A stretch of DNA of 64,000 nt from Faecalibacterium sp. UBA1762 (GCA_002314755.1 DCHC01000016.1:238-64237); one strand, 5' to 3'. Positions 15,162-24,300 are shown, counted from the stretch's first letter. Notes: a model not told the origin generated them from the sequence alone. Program-made: numbers and translations.

Positions 15162-17348
15162 ATGAAAAAACAGCTGTCACACTGGACGCTGACCCACACA
15201 AAAGACCTGACCCTGCCGTTTACCGACCCGGTGTCCGCCACCGTCCCCTGTGAAATTCAGCTTGCCTATGCCGCAGCAAAAGCGTATGCCCCCTACACCT
15301 ACGGGCTGAATTTTCGTCAGTTCGACTGGATGGAGCAGGAGTATTTCCGGTACGAAACCGTCCTGGATTTTACCGCGGCCGACGGACAGCGCGTCTATCT
15401 GACCCTGGAATCGGTAGACTACCGCTACACGGTCATGCTGGGCGGCAGCCCGGTGGCAGAGGATGAGGGCATTTTTACCCCGGTTCGGCTGGATGTCACC
15501 GCCTATGCGGGCAAACCCACCCTGCTGCAGGTCATTTTGCATCCGGTACCCTGCCACCCCGGGGAGAAACCCGGCCGCAGTCAGGCGCGGTACTGCTGTA
15601 AGCCTCCCTCATCCTACGGGTGGGACTGGCACCCCCGGCTGATCCCCCGGGGCATTCTCGGTCCGGTCACCCTGGATATTGTGTCCCCCGGTGACCCGCT
15701 GAGTACGGAGGTTTGTTACACCCTGAGCGAGGATCTTGCCTGTGCTTTGATTTGCTTCGAGGCAGAAATATGCCCCACGGAAAAGACTCAGTACATCCTT
15801 TTCCTAACCGACCCGGAGGGCAAGACTGTCCTGAGCAACTGTTTTGAAACAGGGGGTGACGCCTTATCCCGGCAGCTGAGCCTGCCCCGCCCCAGACTGT
15901 GGTACCCACGCAGCTATGGCGACCAACCCATATACATCTTGACCCTGCAAAACTGCGCCACCGGAATAGCTTTAAGCCGCAAAATTGGCTTTCGCAGGTG
16001 CAAGCTGGTGCGCAACACCGATGATATTGCCCGTTTTGAGGCAAATTTCCCCAAGACAAGCCTGCCTGCCCCCGCCACAGTGGAAATCAACGGCGTCACC
16101 GTATTTGCCAAGGGCAGCAACTGGGTCAATGCCGAAATTTTCCCCACCTTGATCACCGATGACCGGCTTACCGAGCTGCTACAGCTTGCCTACGACGCCA
16201 ATATGAATATGCTGCGGCTATGGGGCGGCCAATATATCAACAGAGAGTATTTTTACGATCTTTGTGACCATTTTGGAATTATGGTCTGGCAGGAATTTAT
16301 GCTTTCTTGCAACAATTACCCGGACGACGCCCGATATCTTTCCGTTTTGGAAAAGGAGGCATTTGGCATCATCCGGCGACTGCGCACCCACCCCTGCCTG
16401 ACCCTGTGGGCGGGCGGCAACGAGCTATTTAACTCCTGGTCGGGCATGACCAGCCAATCCCACGCGCTGCGCTTATTGGATAAGCTGTGCTATGAGCTGG
16501 ACCGGGATACTCCCTTTAACATGACCAGCCCGGTACAGGGCATGGCCCACGGCAGTTATGTAAAAACCTACCCCACCGAAGACGGCGGCACCGAGGAATT
16601 TTTGCAGGTGCTAAAGCGTACAGATTACAACACCTATACCGAGTTTGGCTGCAACGGCGGAGCGGAGCCTGCCTATATCAAGCAGTTCATCATGTCGGAA
16701 AAAGATTATGAGGACTGCCGACCGGAAAATGAGGTCTGGCGGGAACACCACGCCTTTGGGGCATGGGGGGACGGCCGCTGGCTGGGCACCGATGAGATTG
16801 CCTTTTATTTCGGTGGCTGGCAAAACACGGATGATTTGATGGAAAAGACCCTGTATCTGCAGGCCATGACCTACCAGACCATGTTTGAAGAGATGCGCCG
16901 CCACTGGCCCCGTTGCTCCATGGCTATCAACTGGGATTTTAACGAACCCTGGCCCTGCGCCGCAGGCAACAGCCTGGTCAACTGGCCCTCCCGGCCCAAG
17001 GAGGCACTGTCGGTTGTCGGCAGGGCACTGCGGCCTACCCTGGTCTCCCTTTGCTGCGACAAAAACCGTTGGCTGACCGGGGAAACGGTGAACGGCAGCG
17101 TCTGGGTGCTGAACGATGCCCCCACCGCCACCAACCCGCTGACGGTACAGGTTGTGCTGCGGACAAACGGGGTGGAAACGCCCCTTGCGGAATGTGCCGT
17201 GCCCGGCTGCAAAGCCAGACAAAATGCCCCCGGCAGCGGTTTTCAACTGCCCGTTACCGCCGATTTACCCGAGCGGTTTTGGATTTTGCTACGCTGTGCC
17301 GACCACCCGGAATGGGACAGCGGCTACCGTTTTGTACACAGGAAATGA
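15162..17348 (+). CDS. GH2 family beta-mannosidase-like glycoside hydrolase
   Basis: A 728-residue enzyme with the layout of glycoside hydrolase family 2 beta-mannosidases: N-terminal jelly-roll (DWMEQEYFRYETVLDF), immunoglobulin-like domains, then a TIM barrel. The barrel motifs NMLRLWGGQYI and MVWQEFMLSCNNYP are characteristic of beta-mannosidases. The acid/base glutamate is in WAGGNELFNSW and the nucleophile glutamate in YTEFGCNGG, both in the expected order. No signal peptide, so cytoplasmic. The ATG at 15162 follows AAAAGGAG; an upstream in-frame start at 15099 lacks one. It would release mannose from the non-reducing end of imported beta-mannosides or N-glycan cores. Confidence 0.88.
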   Translation: MKKQLSHWTLTHTKDLTLPFTDPVSATVPCEIQLAYAAAKAYAPYTYGLNFRQFDWMEQEYFRYETVLDFTAADGQRVYLTLESVDYRYTVMLGGSPVAEDEGIFTPVRLDVTAYAGKPTLLQVILHPVPCHPGEKPGRSQARYCCKPPSSYGWDWHPRLIPRGILGPVTLDIVSPGDPLSTEVCYTLSEDLACALICFEAEICPTEKTQYILFLTDPEGKTVLSNCFETGGDALSRQLSLPRPRLWYPRSYGDQPIYILTLQNCATGIALSRKIGFRRCKLVRNTDDIARFEANFPKTSLPAPATVEINGVTVFAKGSNWVNAEIFPTLITDDRLTELLQLAYDANMNMLRLWGGQYINREYFYDLCDHFGIMVWQEFMLSCNNYPDDARYLSVLEKEAFGIIRRLRTHPCLTLWAGGNELFNSWSGMTSQSHALRLLDKLCYELDRDTPFNMTSPVQGMAHGSYVKTYPTEDGGTEEFLQVLKRTDYNTYTEFGCNGGAEPAYIKQFIMSEKDYEDCRPENEVWREHHAFGAWGDGRWLGTDEIAFYFGGWQNTDDLMEKTLYLQAMTYQTMFEEMRRHWPRCSMAINWDFNEPWPCAAGNSLVNWPSRPKEALSVVGRALRPTLVSLCCDKNRWLTGETVNGSVWVLNDAPTATNPLTVQVVLRTNGVETPLAECAVPGCKARQNAPGSGFQLPVTADLPERFWILLRCADHPEWDSGYRFVHRK

Positions 17349-17405
17349 ATTCTTGTGAACCAGGCGGCACAAAAAGCATCTCTTTCTTACGGACTTTATC
17401 CACAC

Positions 17406-17442
17406 AAAAAGGGGGACATCCGCTTTTCGGTGTTCCCCTTTT
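17406..17442. terminator. Bidirectional terminator between convergent genes
   Basis: A long imperfect hairpin (stem AAAAAGGGG...CCCCTTTTTT with loop CTTTT) lies between the plus-strand beta-mannosidase gene and the minus-strand SDR gene. A and T runs on both sides let it serve both transcripts. Confidence 0.75.
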
Positions 17443-17464
17443 TTGCACCGCTTTAACAAAACGG

Positions 17465-18241
17465 TTATTTTAATTTTTGCTGACGCTGCCAAATACTCAT
17501 CACCAGGCTGTGGGGCAACAGCTTTACGCCCAATACCTGCAGCTTTGCCATAGCACCGGGGATACAGTAATCTCGCCCGGTTTTTTCCAGCTTGTTCCAT
17601 GCGTACTGCACCACAAATTCCGCGGTATACATTGCTGCGTATTTTTTTACCACCGGGTCGGAACCATCCCGGATCGCCCGGTCAAAAAAGCCGGTCTTTG
17701 TCCAAAACGGACAGACTGCAAACACCCGGATTTTACGGGATTTCAACTCCCGGTTCAACGCACGGGAAAAGGACAGCACATAAGCCTTGGTCGCCCCGTA
17801 GATGTTGATACAGGGAATCGGCTGGAAAGCCGCCACCGAGGCGATATTGATAATTTCCGACCCGGCATCCAGATAGGGCAAACACAGCAGGGTAAGCACT
17901 GTCAGTGCCCGGCAGTTTAGGTCCAGCATCCCCATGCTGTCGGCATAGCCGGTGGTTTCGACCCGGTCAAAAATACCGTATCCCGCCCCATTGATCAGCA
18001 GTTTCACCCGCGGCTGCTCCTGCTGCAATAGCTGCTGCAGCCGGGGCGCCGCTTCTGGGCTTGTCAGATCCAGTGCAATCGGACGCACCGGAAAGGGTAT
18101 CTTCTCCTGCAAGGCGGCAAGCTTATCCCCGCTGCGGGCAATGACCCACACCTCATCGTAGCTTGCGTGGTTTTTCAGCGTCAGTGCAAACCGTCTGCCC
18201 ATACCGCTGGAAGCGCCTGTGACAATTGCGATATTTTTCAT
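17465..18241 (-). CDS. Short-chain dehydrogenase/reductase (SDR)
   Basis: A 258-residue classical SDR using NAD(P). The cofactor loop TGASSGMG is at residues 8-15 and NGAGYG at 84-89. The catalytic triad is Ser135, Tyr148 and Lys152, in the usual YxxxK arrangement. A C-terminal hydrophobic and basic stretch (VKLLPHSLVMSIWQRQQKLK) resembles the DltE/YqjQ-like group, some of which associate with the membrane. It is 27 bases downstream of the GH43-like gene and probably co-transcribed. A role in oxidising or reducing a released sugar or aglycone is possible but not shown. Confidence 0.88.
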   Translation of the reverse strand: MKNIAIVTGASSGMGRRFALTLKNHASYDEVWVIARSGDKLAALQEKIPFPVRPIALDLTSPEAAPRLQQLLQQEQPRVKLLINGAGYGIFDRVETTGYADSMGMLDLNCRALTVLTLLCLPYLDAGSEIINIASVAAFQPIPCINIYGATKAYVLSFSRALNRELKSRKIRVFAVCPFWTKTGFFDRAIRDGSDPVVKKYAAMYTAEFVVQYAWNKLEKTGRDYCIPGAMAKLQVLGVKLLPHSLVMSIWQRQQKLK

Positions 18242-18268
18242 AACGATCCTTTCACCGGATTTACGGGT

Positions 18269-19507
18269 TTACTTTTTATAAATGCGGAAGGAATCCAGAT
18301 GCAGCTCGGCTCCTTCGCCCTCTACACAAAAGGTCAGTGTGTGCTCCGAGCCGGTCAGGTCAAGGGGCAGGGTATGCACACCGTAGCAAAAATCAAACAC
18401 ATCCGGCTGCAGGGTACAGCTGCCTATGCAGCGGCCGTTTTCCGCCAGAATGCGCAGGGTACAAGAGGCCTTTTGTACATTGCACAGCAGGGCGATACGG
18501 GGGTTTTCCGGCATGTTCTCCAGATGGGGAAAAACCGCATACTCACCGTTGTTCATCACCGCTTCAAAGCCGCCGTTGGGGCCCTGCTTTACCAGATACC
18601 GGGGCGCTTTCATATACCAGGCCGCCGAAATACGGTTCCATCCGGCGTCATAATGGCCCACGCCATGCTCCGAAATTAGCGAGGGCGCCGGCGCCATATC
18701 ACCGTTATCAAAATACTGCACATAGTTCAACCCTGTTGCGCGAAAGGTACCGGTGAGGTCATAGACGGTAAAAGCGTTGAACCACTGGTTGTTCCAGCAG
18801 ATAAAGGAGCCGTGATCCTTGGATGCACCGATATTGCCCCGGTAGGTATACGGGCCGTAGACACTGTCGGATACCGCGTAGTGGCTTGCCCAGGAAAGAT
18901 AGTATTTGCCGTTAAATTTATGCAGCGCTGCCTTGTCATCTGCCCGGTGGTTCAGTTCAATACGCCGAGGGGGCTCTGCCAGGTGGGTCATATCCTCGGC
19001 AAGACGGGCGATATAGTAACCGCACCGCTGCCCGTACGCCCACGCCGGGCCGCCGAACACGATATAGGGGGTGTGATCCCCATCATCATCGATCAGGATA
19101 TGCGGGTCATATTCCATAGTCGGGGTCGAGCCTTGGGGAATGAGCGGTGCGCACAGCACATCCTTAAAGGGACCCGCCGGGGCATTCCCCACCGCCACGC
19201 CGGTGCTGCAGTTGCCGTTGGAAAAATAGTAATAGTATTTTCCGTTTCGCTCGGCGGCATCAGTTGCCCAGCATTGATCAGAGGGGCCCATAAAGGTATC
19301 CTCCGGACGGGGGCTGGCGACGTGCTGCCAGGTGACGGCGTCCGTGCTTTTCCAGATCTGCCAGTCCCGCATACTGAATGCAGCGGAATCCGGGTTGCTG
19401 TCATGACTGCAGTACAGATACAACTCCCCGTCAAACACCCGCAGATGGGGGTCACAAACACCGCGACCCGGGATAATGGGGTTTTTATCCGCTTTTACTG
19501 TTTCCAT
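18269..19507 (-). CDS. Family 43-like (five-bladed beta-propeller) glycoside hydrolase
   Basis: A 412-residue protein of the glycoside hydrolase family 43/62 superfamily, which includes arabinofuranosidases, xylosidases and galactosidases. Asp19 in VCDPHL fits the catalytic base, the aspartate in MEYDPHILIDDDG fits the pKa-modulating residue, and a glutamate in ISEHGVGHYD is a candidate acid. The last about 90 residues form a beta-sandwich, probably a carbohydrate-binding or accessory domain. No signal peptide. The ATG is preceded by AGGA. Its promoter (19569-19597) contains a 13-bp palindrome. Exact substrate unknown. Confidence 0.8.
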   Translation of the reverse strand: METVKADKNPIIPGRGVCDPHLRVFDGELYLYCSHDSNPDSAAFSMRDWQIWKSTDAVTWQHVASPRPEDTFMGPSDQCWATDAAERNGKYYYYFSNGNCSTGVAVGNAPAGPFKDVLCAPLIPQGSTPTMEYDPHILIDDDGDHTPYIVFGGPAWAYGQRCGYYIARLAEDMTHLAEPPRRIELNHRADDKAALHKFNGKYYLSWASHYAVSDSVYGPYTYRGNIGASKDHGSFICWNNQWFNAFTVYDLTGTFRATGLNYVQYFDNGDMAPAPSLISEHGVGHYDAGWNRISAAWYMKAPRYLVKQGPNGGFEAVMNNGEYAVFPHLENMPENPRIALLCNVQKASCTLRILAENGRCIGSCTLQPDVFDFCYGVHTLPLDLTGSEHTLTFCVEGEGAELHLDSFRIYKK

Positions 19508-19568
19508 TCCGTTTTTTCCTGTCTTTCTATTTTACTTTTCGTTGACCGCGCAAAACGGTTTATTATTC

Positions 19569-19597
19569 AGTATAGCATCCCGACTGTCGGGTCGCAA
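19569..19597 (-). promoter_or_regulatory. Promoter with palindromic operator for the GH43-like/SDR unit
   Basis: On the minus strand TTGCGA (19592-19597) and TATACT (19569-19574) are 17 bases apart. The spacer holds a perfect palindrome, CCCGAC-T-GTCGGG (19579-19591), a position where a bound repressor would block polymerase. Confidence 0.65.
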
Positions 19598-19641
19598 GTA
19601 TTTTTGTGGGAGGAGACCAGCTTTCTGTACCTTTTCACCCC

Positions 19642-19676
19642 TTGCAAAAACAGGCTTTGTCCGATAAAATAGGATA
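19642..19676 (+). promoter_or_regulatory. Promoter of the divergent beta-propeller gene, with shared 11-mer
   Basis: TTGCAA (19642-19647) and TAAAAT (19665-19670) are 17 bases apart, upstream of the ATG at 19784. The -10 region continues as AAAATAGGATA (19666-19676), the same 11-mer present in the promoter at 9395-9423, which suggests a common regulator. Confidence 0.55.
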
Positions 19677-19783
19677 ACAGACAGAAAGCTTTCGCGGAGA
19701 GCTTTGGACCTGATAAGATGAGAGAAAGCAGTACCGTCCTGCTTCACAGGATGAACCATTTCAGGAAAGGAACAGTCATAAAT

Positions 19784-21187
19784 ATGATCTACAAGCCGCA
19801 AACCGGAAAAATGAAGGATGACTGCCTGTTTTACTTTGACGGCACCTACTACCTTTTTTCCATGTACAGCAAAACCTGCAGCTACGAAAACGATGTCAAC
19901 CGCTATCACCATGTCTGGCTGGCAACCTCCCGGGACGGGATACATTTTACTGATGTGGGTTGTGTTGTAGAGGATTTCCCCTACGAGGTCTACGCCATGA
20001 AGGTACACCGGGGTTCCGACGCCTTTTATATGAATTTCGGCAGCTTCAATGCCAAGGGCACCCAGTGTGTTTTGGAAATCTACCGCTCCGCAGATCTTTA
20101 CCACTGGCAGCACTGCCCTGAGCTGCGTATTTCCACGCCGGAGGATGAGGGCGTACGGTTAGACTGTATGAACGTCATTCGGGAGGGAACCCGTTATTAT
20201 GGCTATGCCACCGGCAACTACAATTTTTTCACCTCGCAAAACGGTAAAGACTGGCAGTTTGCCAGGGGCGAAATTGACCCTGCCCCCTATGCACCCTCCA
20301 CAGTACAGTATATGGAAGTAGCCGATTGCGTCCGTATGCCCGGGGGGTATTATATGCTGGCAGGCATTTTCGGGCATATGGGCTTGCGGGGGTACGGCGT
20401 TTTTGTCTACCGTTCCGACGGTCCTGCCGGTCCCTTTGTCCCCGTGGCGGAGGGCTACCGCCTGTGCGGAAACTCTCTGCGGTGGGTTTCCATGTGGCAG
20501 CGCTGCTTTGAAAAGGACGGCGAAATGCTGACCTGCAACTATATGTACGACGGGTACACCTACGAAAAAGGCAGAAGCTTTCTGCCGCCTATCAAAAAGC
20601 TGCACGAGCAAAACGGCAGCCTGTATCTGGGCTGGTGGGACGGCAACGACCTTCTGTTTGCCGGAAAAGCCCTGACCGCACATGACCTTGCGGTTTCCAA
20701 CGTATACCCCACCATTTTAGACCCGGAGCCCACGGAATACCGCACCGTCTGCAGCCAGCTGCCGCTGCCCGCAAAGGCCGCCATCCGCTTTGATTTTACT
20801 CTATCCGACCGGGACGGCTTTTTGTGTATTCCCGCGGCGGGCATCTTTTTACAGGAGACGGAAGATACCGGGACTGCCATTGTTTTTGACGGCTACGGCA
20901 AATGCGAAATTCTCTACCTGCAGGAGGGCAAGGCCGTTCTGCATGAGGATGTCATTGCCAAGGGCTGCGCCGCCTTTTATCTGCCCACACCGGGGCAAAC
21001 CTATCATGCAAAGCTACTAATGAACAACGGGTTGTTTGAGCTGTACCTGAACGACCGGTATGTACAGACCTTTAATAACGCCCATTACCCCGGCGATACC
21101 GCCACGGCCTTTTGCAGGCTGGGGGCCGTTGCCCTGCGGGGTGGGTGCCGCATGGAAAATATCACCGTCACCCCCTTTGATGTGTAA
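19784..21187 (+). CDS. Beta-propeller glycosidase-like protein with C-terminal beta-sandwich (GH32/43/68 superfamily-like)
   Basis: A 467-residue protein with repeated propeller-blade sequences (DGTYYLFSMYS, YHHVWLATSRDGIHF, AFYMNFGSF, YRSADLYHWQHC). These are typical of the five-bladed glycosidase superfamily. The C-terminal part, ending in LNDRYVQTFNN and RMENITVTPF, resembles the beta-sandwich that follows the catalytic domain in GH32-type enzymes. Start is the ATG at 19784 after AGGAAAGGA; an earlier frame start lacks such a site. No signal peptide. I cannot assign a catalytic family or substrate with confidence. Confidence 0.7.
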   Translation: MIYKPQTGKMKDDCLFYFDGTYYLFSMYSKTCSYENDVNRYHHVWLATSRDGIHFTDVGCVVEDFPYEVYAMKVHRGSDAFYMNFGSFNAKGTQCVLEIYRSADLYHWQHCPELRISTPEDEGVRLDCMNVIREGTRYYGYATGNYNFFTSQNGKDWQFARGEIDPAPYAPSTVQYMEVADCVRMPGGYYMLAGIFGHMGLRGYGVFVYRSDGPAGPFVPVAEGYRLCGNSLRWVSMWQRCFEKDGEMLTCNYMYDGYTYEKGRSFLPPIKKLHEQNGSLYLGWWDGNDLLFAGKALTAHDLAVSNVYPTILDPEPTEYRTVCSQLPLPAKAAIRFDFTLSDRDGFLCIPAAGIFLQETEDTGTAIVFDGYGKCEILYLQEGKAVLHEDVIAKGCAAFYLPTPGQTYHAKLLMNNGLFELYLNDRYVQTFNNAHYPGDTATAFCRLGAVALRGGCRMENITVTPFDV

Positions 21188-21230
21188 AAAAAGAACGGCT
21201 GACCGAATTACGGTCAGACCGTTCTTTTTT
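21186..21230 (+). terminator. Rho-independent terminator
   Basis: A near-perfect long hairpin (stem AAAAAAGAACGG-TGACCG paired with CGGTCA-CCGTTCTTTTTT) directly follows the stop codon at 21187. The A-run on the other side lets it work also for the minus-strand gene ending at 21267. Confidence 0.85.
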
Positions 21231-21266
21231 CATATCGGGTTAAAAGCTGTTCGACCGGCAGCCTTT

Positions 21267-22064
21267 TTACCGGTTTTCCTGTTCAATCAGCTCCTGCAGG
21301 GTCTGTTTTGCAAAAGCACAATACGCTGCCCATTCCGCCGGGTTGATAAACGCATCCTTTTGACCTGCGCACAGCCTTTGGTATTTGCCGGGGGTATCGT
21401 TGTGCTGCATGTGATTGCCCAGAAAGATATCCACCGGCTGCCCGGCAATACGGTCCATAGCGTCCGTAAACTGACCGCGGCAATCGTACGAAAGGCCGTA
21501 GCTATCCAAAAACTGTCGGCACATGGTATTGATGCCGGTCCCTCCGCACAGGCCGCAGCGGCAGCTTTGCTCCCCGTCGGTGGCATTAAAGAAATAGCTC
21601 ATGGCGCCGGGGGTGTGACCGGGCGTTGCCATACACCGTACCGTGGTGTTGCCCAATGTCAGAGTATCACCGTCCTGCAGCAGAATATCCGGCTGAAAGG
21701 TCTCGGTAAAGGTCATGCCCAGCTCTTTGGCATAGCTTAAATCCAGCTGCCCATTTGCATAGGCTTCATCCGGCTTACCGATGACGGTTTTGGCTCCGGT
21801 CAGCTGCTGCAATGCCTTTGTGGCACCGAAATGGTCTATATGACCGTGAGTGTGCAGGATATATCTGATATCATCCGGGTTTAACCCCAGCTTTTGCAGA
21901 TTGTACAGTACCAGATACAGTGACTGCTGATAGCCGGTATCAAACAGCAGCAGACCGTCACCGGTATCTACCACATGGGTAGAGGCCGGTACGGTACCCA
22001 CAAAATAAAGGTTGCCGAAAATGCGAAAGCCGGGGAAGGCACCGGTCCATGGCTCAGTCATCAT
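21267..22064 (-). CDS. MBL-fold metallo-hydrolase
   Basis: A 265-residue metallo-beta-lactamase-fold hydrolase. The zinc motif HTHGHIDH is at residues 71-78, with a further ligand in ATPGHTPG near residue 148 and a late histidine in FLGNHMQHN near residue 222. This is the general layout of lactonases, glyoxalase II and related enzymes; it is not enough to name a substrate. It is the last gene of a three-gene unit with a beta-propeller protein and a Gfo/Idh oxidoreductase. Hydrolysis of a sugar lactone made by that oxidoreductase is an attractive but unproven idea. Confidence 0.85.
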   Translation of the reverse strand: MMTEPWTGAFPGFRIFGNLYFVGTVPASTHVVDTGDGLLLFDTGYQQSLYLVLYNLQKLGLNPDDIRYILHTHGHIDHFGATKALQQLTGAKTVIGKPDEAYANGQLDLSYAKELGMTFTETFQPDILLQDGDTLTLGNTTVRCMATPGHTPGAMSYFFNATDGEQSCRCGLCGGTGINTMCRQFLDSYGLSYDCRGQFTDAMDRIAGQPVDIFLGNHMQHNDTPGKYQRLCAGQKDAFINPAEWAAYCAFAKQTLQELIEQENR

Positions 22065-22087
22065 AAAACGCCTATCCTGCCGTTATA

Positions 22088-23038
22088 TCAGACAAAAAAC
22101 GACTGTAAAAATTCTGTCATGCCCCCGTCATATTCCGCCAGGGCAAGATATTCCCGCCCGTACTGGTTACCCCAGGAATACAGGATCACCGTTTTGCCCC
22201 GATACTCGCACAGGTCCAGATCGCTATTGTTGCAGTTGACTGCCGTGGCAATCTCCTGCTGCTGGGCAGGGGTAAAATGACCCGGGTCGTACAGCTTTTT
22301 ATCCTCGTCGTCAAACCACATAACCGGGTTGGTCACCCCCAGCTCATAATCGGCAAAATCGCGGGTGCGGGCAATATACGGCACGCACCGGTGATGGGGT
22401 GCGATTTCCAGACAGATGATGTAGTAATACCCCTGTGCATACCGGATGACCGGGCAGGCGGTGTAGCGTTCTCTGCTGTAACAGCAGGTTTCCGTCGGCA
22501 GCAGCTGCCAGTGGATCAAATCCTCTGACCGGGCAAAAATGCAGGTGTACGGCACCCCGACCACCGGGTTGTCTCCGCCGATCTCTATGGCCATATGGTA
22601 GCCGTCCGGTCCCTTGCAGACAGAGGTATTGAACAGCGCAATATCCTGCGGAAAGGTCAAAGCGGTGGACATCTCCCAGTGGACCAGGTCGGTGGAAACA
22701 AAGGTGTGCAGCACCTGACCGCCGCCTTCGCCCTCTACCCCGTGGACATACATAGTGTCGCCCTCTGCCCAGCAGCAGCCGAAGGCGTGATCCATGGCAA
22801 AATCCGGGGTAGCCTCACCGGTTTCCATATTGACAAAATGATAGCAGCCCAGAGGACGGTCCTTGCTGTGGTATTCGCCCCAGGCACGGTTGCGCACCCA
22901 TTCAAACCGGTACAGACTGCCCTTCCACACCACCGGGGTGGTCTCCACCACACCGATTTCCAGCGTCCCCATCTTTTGCAGCCTCTTTCTTGTTGGGATG
23001 TGCGCGGTTTTCAGCGTGTCGTGAAAATCCTCAAACAT
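22088..23038 (-). CDS. Beta-propeller glycosidase-like protein (GH43/GH130-type fold)
   Basis: A 316-residue protein with propeller-blade motifs such as VVWKGSLYRFEWV, VSTDLVHWEM, FARSEDLIHWQLL and VIRYAQGYYYIICLE. They place it in the five-bladed propeller class of glycosidases and phosphorylases. The candidate acidic residues are scattered and I could not fix a catalytic set. No signal peptide. The ATG follows GAGAGGAG by eight bases. It lies 29 bases downstream of the Gfo/Idh gene and 23 upstream of the MBL gene, forming one unit. Confidence 0.65.
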   Translation of the reverse strand: MFEDFHDTLKTAHIPTRKRLQKMGTLEIGVVETTPVVWKGSLYRFEWVRNRAWGEYHSKDRPLGCYHFVNMETGEATPDFAMDHAFGCCWAEGDTMYVHGVEGEGGGQVLHTFVSTDLVHWEMSTALTFPQDIALFNTSVCKGPDGYHMAIEIGGDNPVVGVPYTCIFARSEDLIHWQLLPTETCCYSRERYTACPVIRYAQGYYYIICLEIAPHHRCVPYIARTRDFADYELGVTNPVMWFDDEDKKLYDPGHFTPAQQQEIATAVNCNNSDLDLCEYRGKTVILYSWGNQYGREYLALAEYDGGMTEFLQSFFV

Positions 23039-23067
23039 TTCTTTGCTCCTCTCTTTAGGCAGGTTGA

Positions 23068-24156
23068 TTAGTCAAAATAGTAGGGCTTGCCGGTCCTGGC
23101 GGATTCGTAGATCCCCTCCAAAATGCGGGTAACCACAAAGGCCTGCTCCGGCTTGGTAATGGGGGCTGCGCCGCCGCGCACCGCCTCGATCCACAGCCGT
23201 TCTTCCCTGTCAGCGGGAGATTCGCCCCCCTCTCCGTCAAAGAAGGCTGCCCCGCCGGCCTCGAAATTGGGCTTTTCCACATACTGACGGTTGTGCTTAA
23301 TGCCGTTGATTCGCAGACCGTCCATCATGTCGCCGCCCGCCTTGGTACCGCATACCGTGGTAATCGCCTCACGGGGGTCAAGATAGTTCAGTGCCCAGGA
23401 GGATTCCAGCACCACCGTCGCACCGTTTTCCATCACCACAAAGCCGAAGGCGCTGTCCTCCACCGTAAACTTTTCGGGGTCCCACGGGCCCCAGGCGTTG
23501 CCCTGCTCGGTATCGTTATTCAGCTTGTGGTAGGTGGTGCCCACGCAGTACTTGGGCTTATAGTTATTCATCATCCACAGGGTCAGATCCAGCGCATGGG
23601 TGCCGATATCGATCAGCGGGCCGCCGCCCTGCTCCTCTTTGTTTAAAAACACACCCCAGGTGGGCACCGCCCGGCGGCGCAGTGCGGTGGCCTTGGCATA
23701 GTAGATATCGCCGAACACACCGTCCTCCGCCTCCTGCTTCATATACATTGCGTCATCCCGAAAACGGCTTTGATAGCCGATGCTCAGTAGCTTGCCGCTG
23801 CGCTTCTGGGCATCCAGCATCTTCTGCGCCTCGGCGGAATTGATGGCCATAGGCTTTTCGCACATGACATGCTTGCCTGCATCCAGCGCATCCACCGTAA
23901 TAAAGCTATGGGCGCGGTTGGGGGTCAAAACATGTACCACATCGATCTCCGGGTCGGCCAGTAGCTCTTTGTAATCAGTATACACCTTGGCCTCCGGGGT
24001 GCCGAACTCGGCAGCCGCCTTTTCGGCACGCTCCCGGACGATATCGCAAAAAGCCACCATCTGACAGTCCTTTACCTTTTTCAGCGAGGGCATATGCTTG
24101 CCGTTGGCAATGCCGCCGCAACCGATAATTCCCACTTTCACCATTCCGTCTTTCAT
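23068..24156 (-). CDS. Gfo/Idh/MocA family oxidoreductase
   Basis: A 362-residue NAD(P)-dependent oxidoreductase. The Rossmann motif VGIIGCGGIANGKHM opens the protein, and the family motif CEKPMAINSAEA is near residue 100. The C-terminal alpha/beta domain contains GGGPLIDIGTHALDL, with the Asp and His expected at the active site. Family members oxidise or reduce sugars, inositols or sugar acids, and some act as glycosidases through a redox mechanism. Start is the ATG at 24156 behind AAAAGGAG; the open frame extends further but without a ribosome binding site. It leads a three-gene unit. Confidence 0.9.
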   Translation of the reverse strand: MKDGMVKVGIIGCGGIANGKHMPSLKKVKDCQMVAFCDIVRERAEKAAAEFGTPEAKVYTDYKELLADPEIDVVHVLTPNRAHSFITVDALDAGKHVMCEKPMAINSAEAQKMLDAQKRSGKLLSIGYQSRFRDDAMYMKQEAEDGVFGDIYYAKATALRRRAVPTWGVFLNKEEQGGGPLIDIGTHALDLTLWMMNNYKPKYCVGTTYHKLNNDTEQGNAWGPWDPEKFTVEDSAFGFVVMENGATVVLESSWALNYLDPREAITTVCGTKAGGDMMDGLRINGIKHNRQYVEKPNFEAGGAAFFDGEGGESPADREERLWIEAVRGGAAPITKPEQAFVVTRILEGIYESARTGKPYYFD

Positions 24157-24230
24157 AGCTTCTCCTTTTCCGCGAAGAGTCTTCGCACTGTTTTTCCTGC
24201 TTTGCGTTTTGCAAAGCTGCCTACCTGCAA

Positions 24231-24259
24231 AGCATACCACAGCACTCCAAAATATACAA
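24231..24259 (-). promoter_or_regulatory. Promoter of the Gfo/Idh unit
   Basis: On the minus strand TTGTAT (24254-24259) and TATGCT (24231-24236) are 17 bases apart, about 75 bases before the ATG at 24156. Confidence 0.5.
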
Positions 24260-24300
24260 TCCGTTTTGCAGCAAATTTGTGCACATCCTGCAGAAATCCT

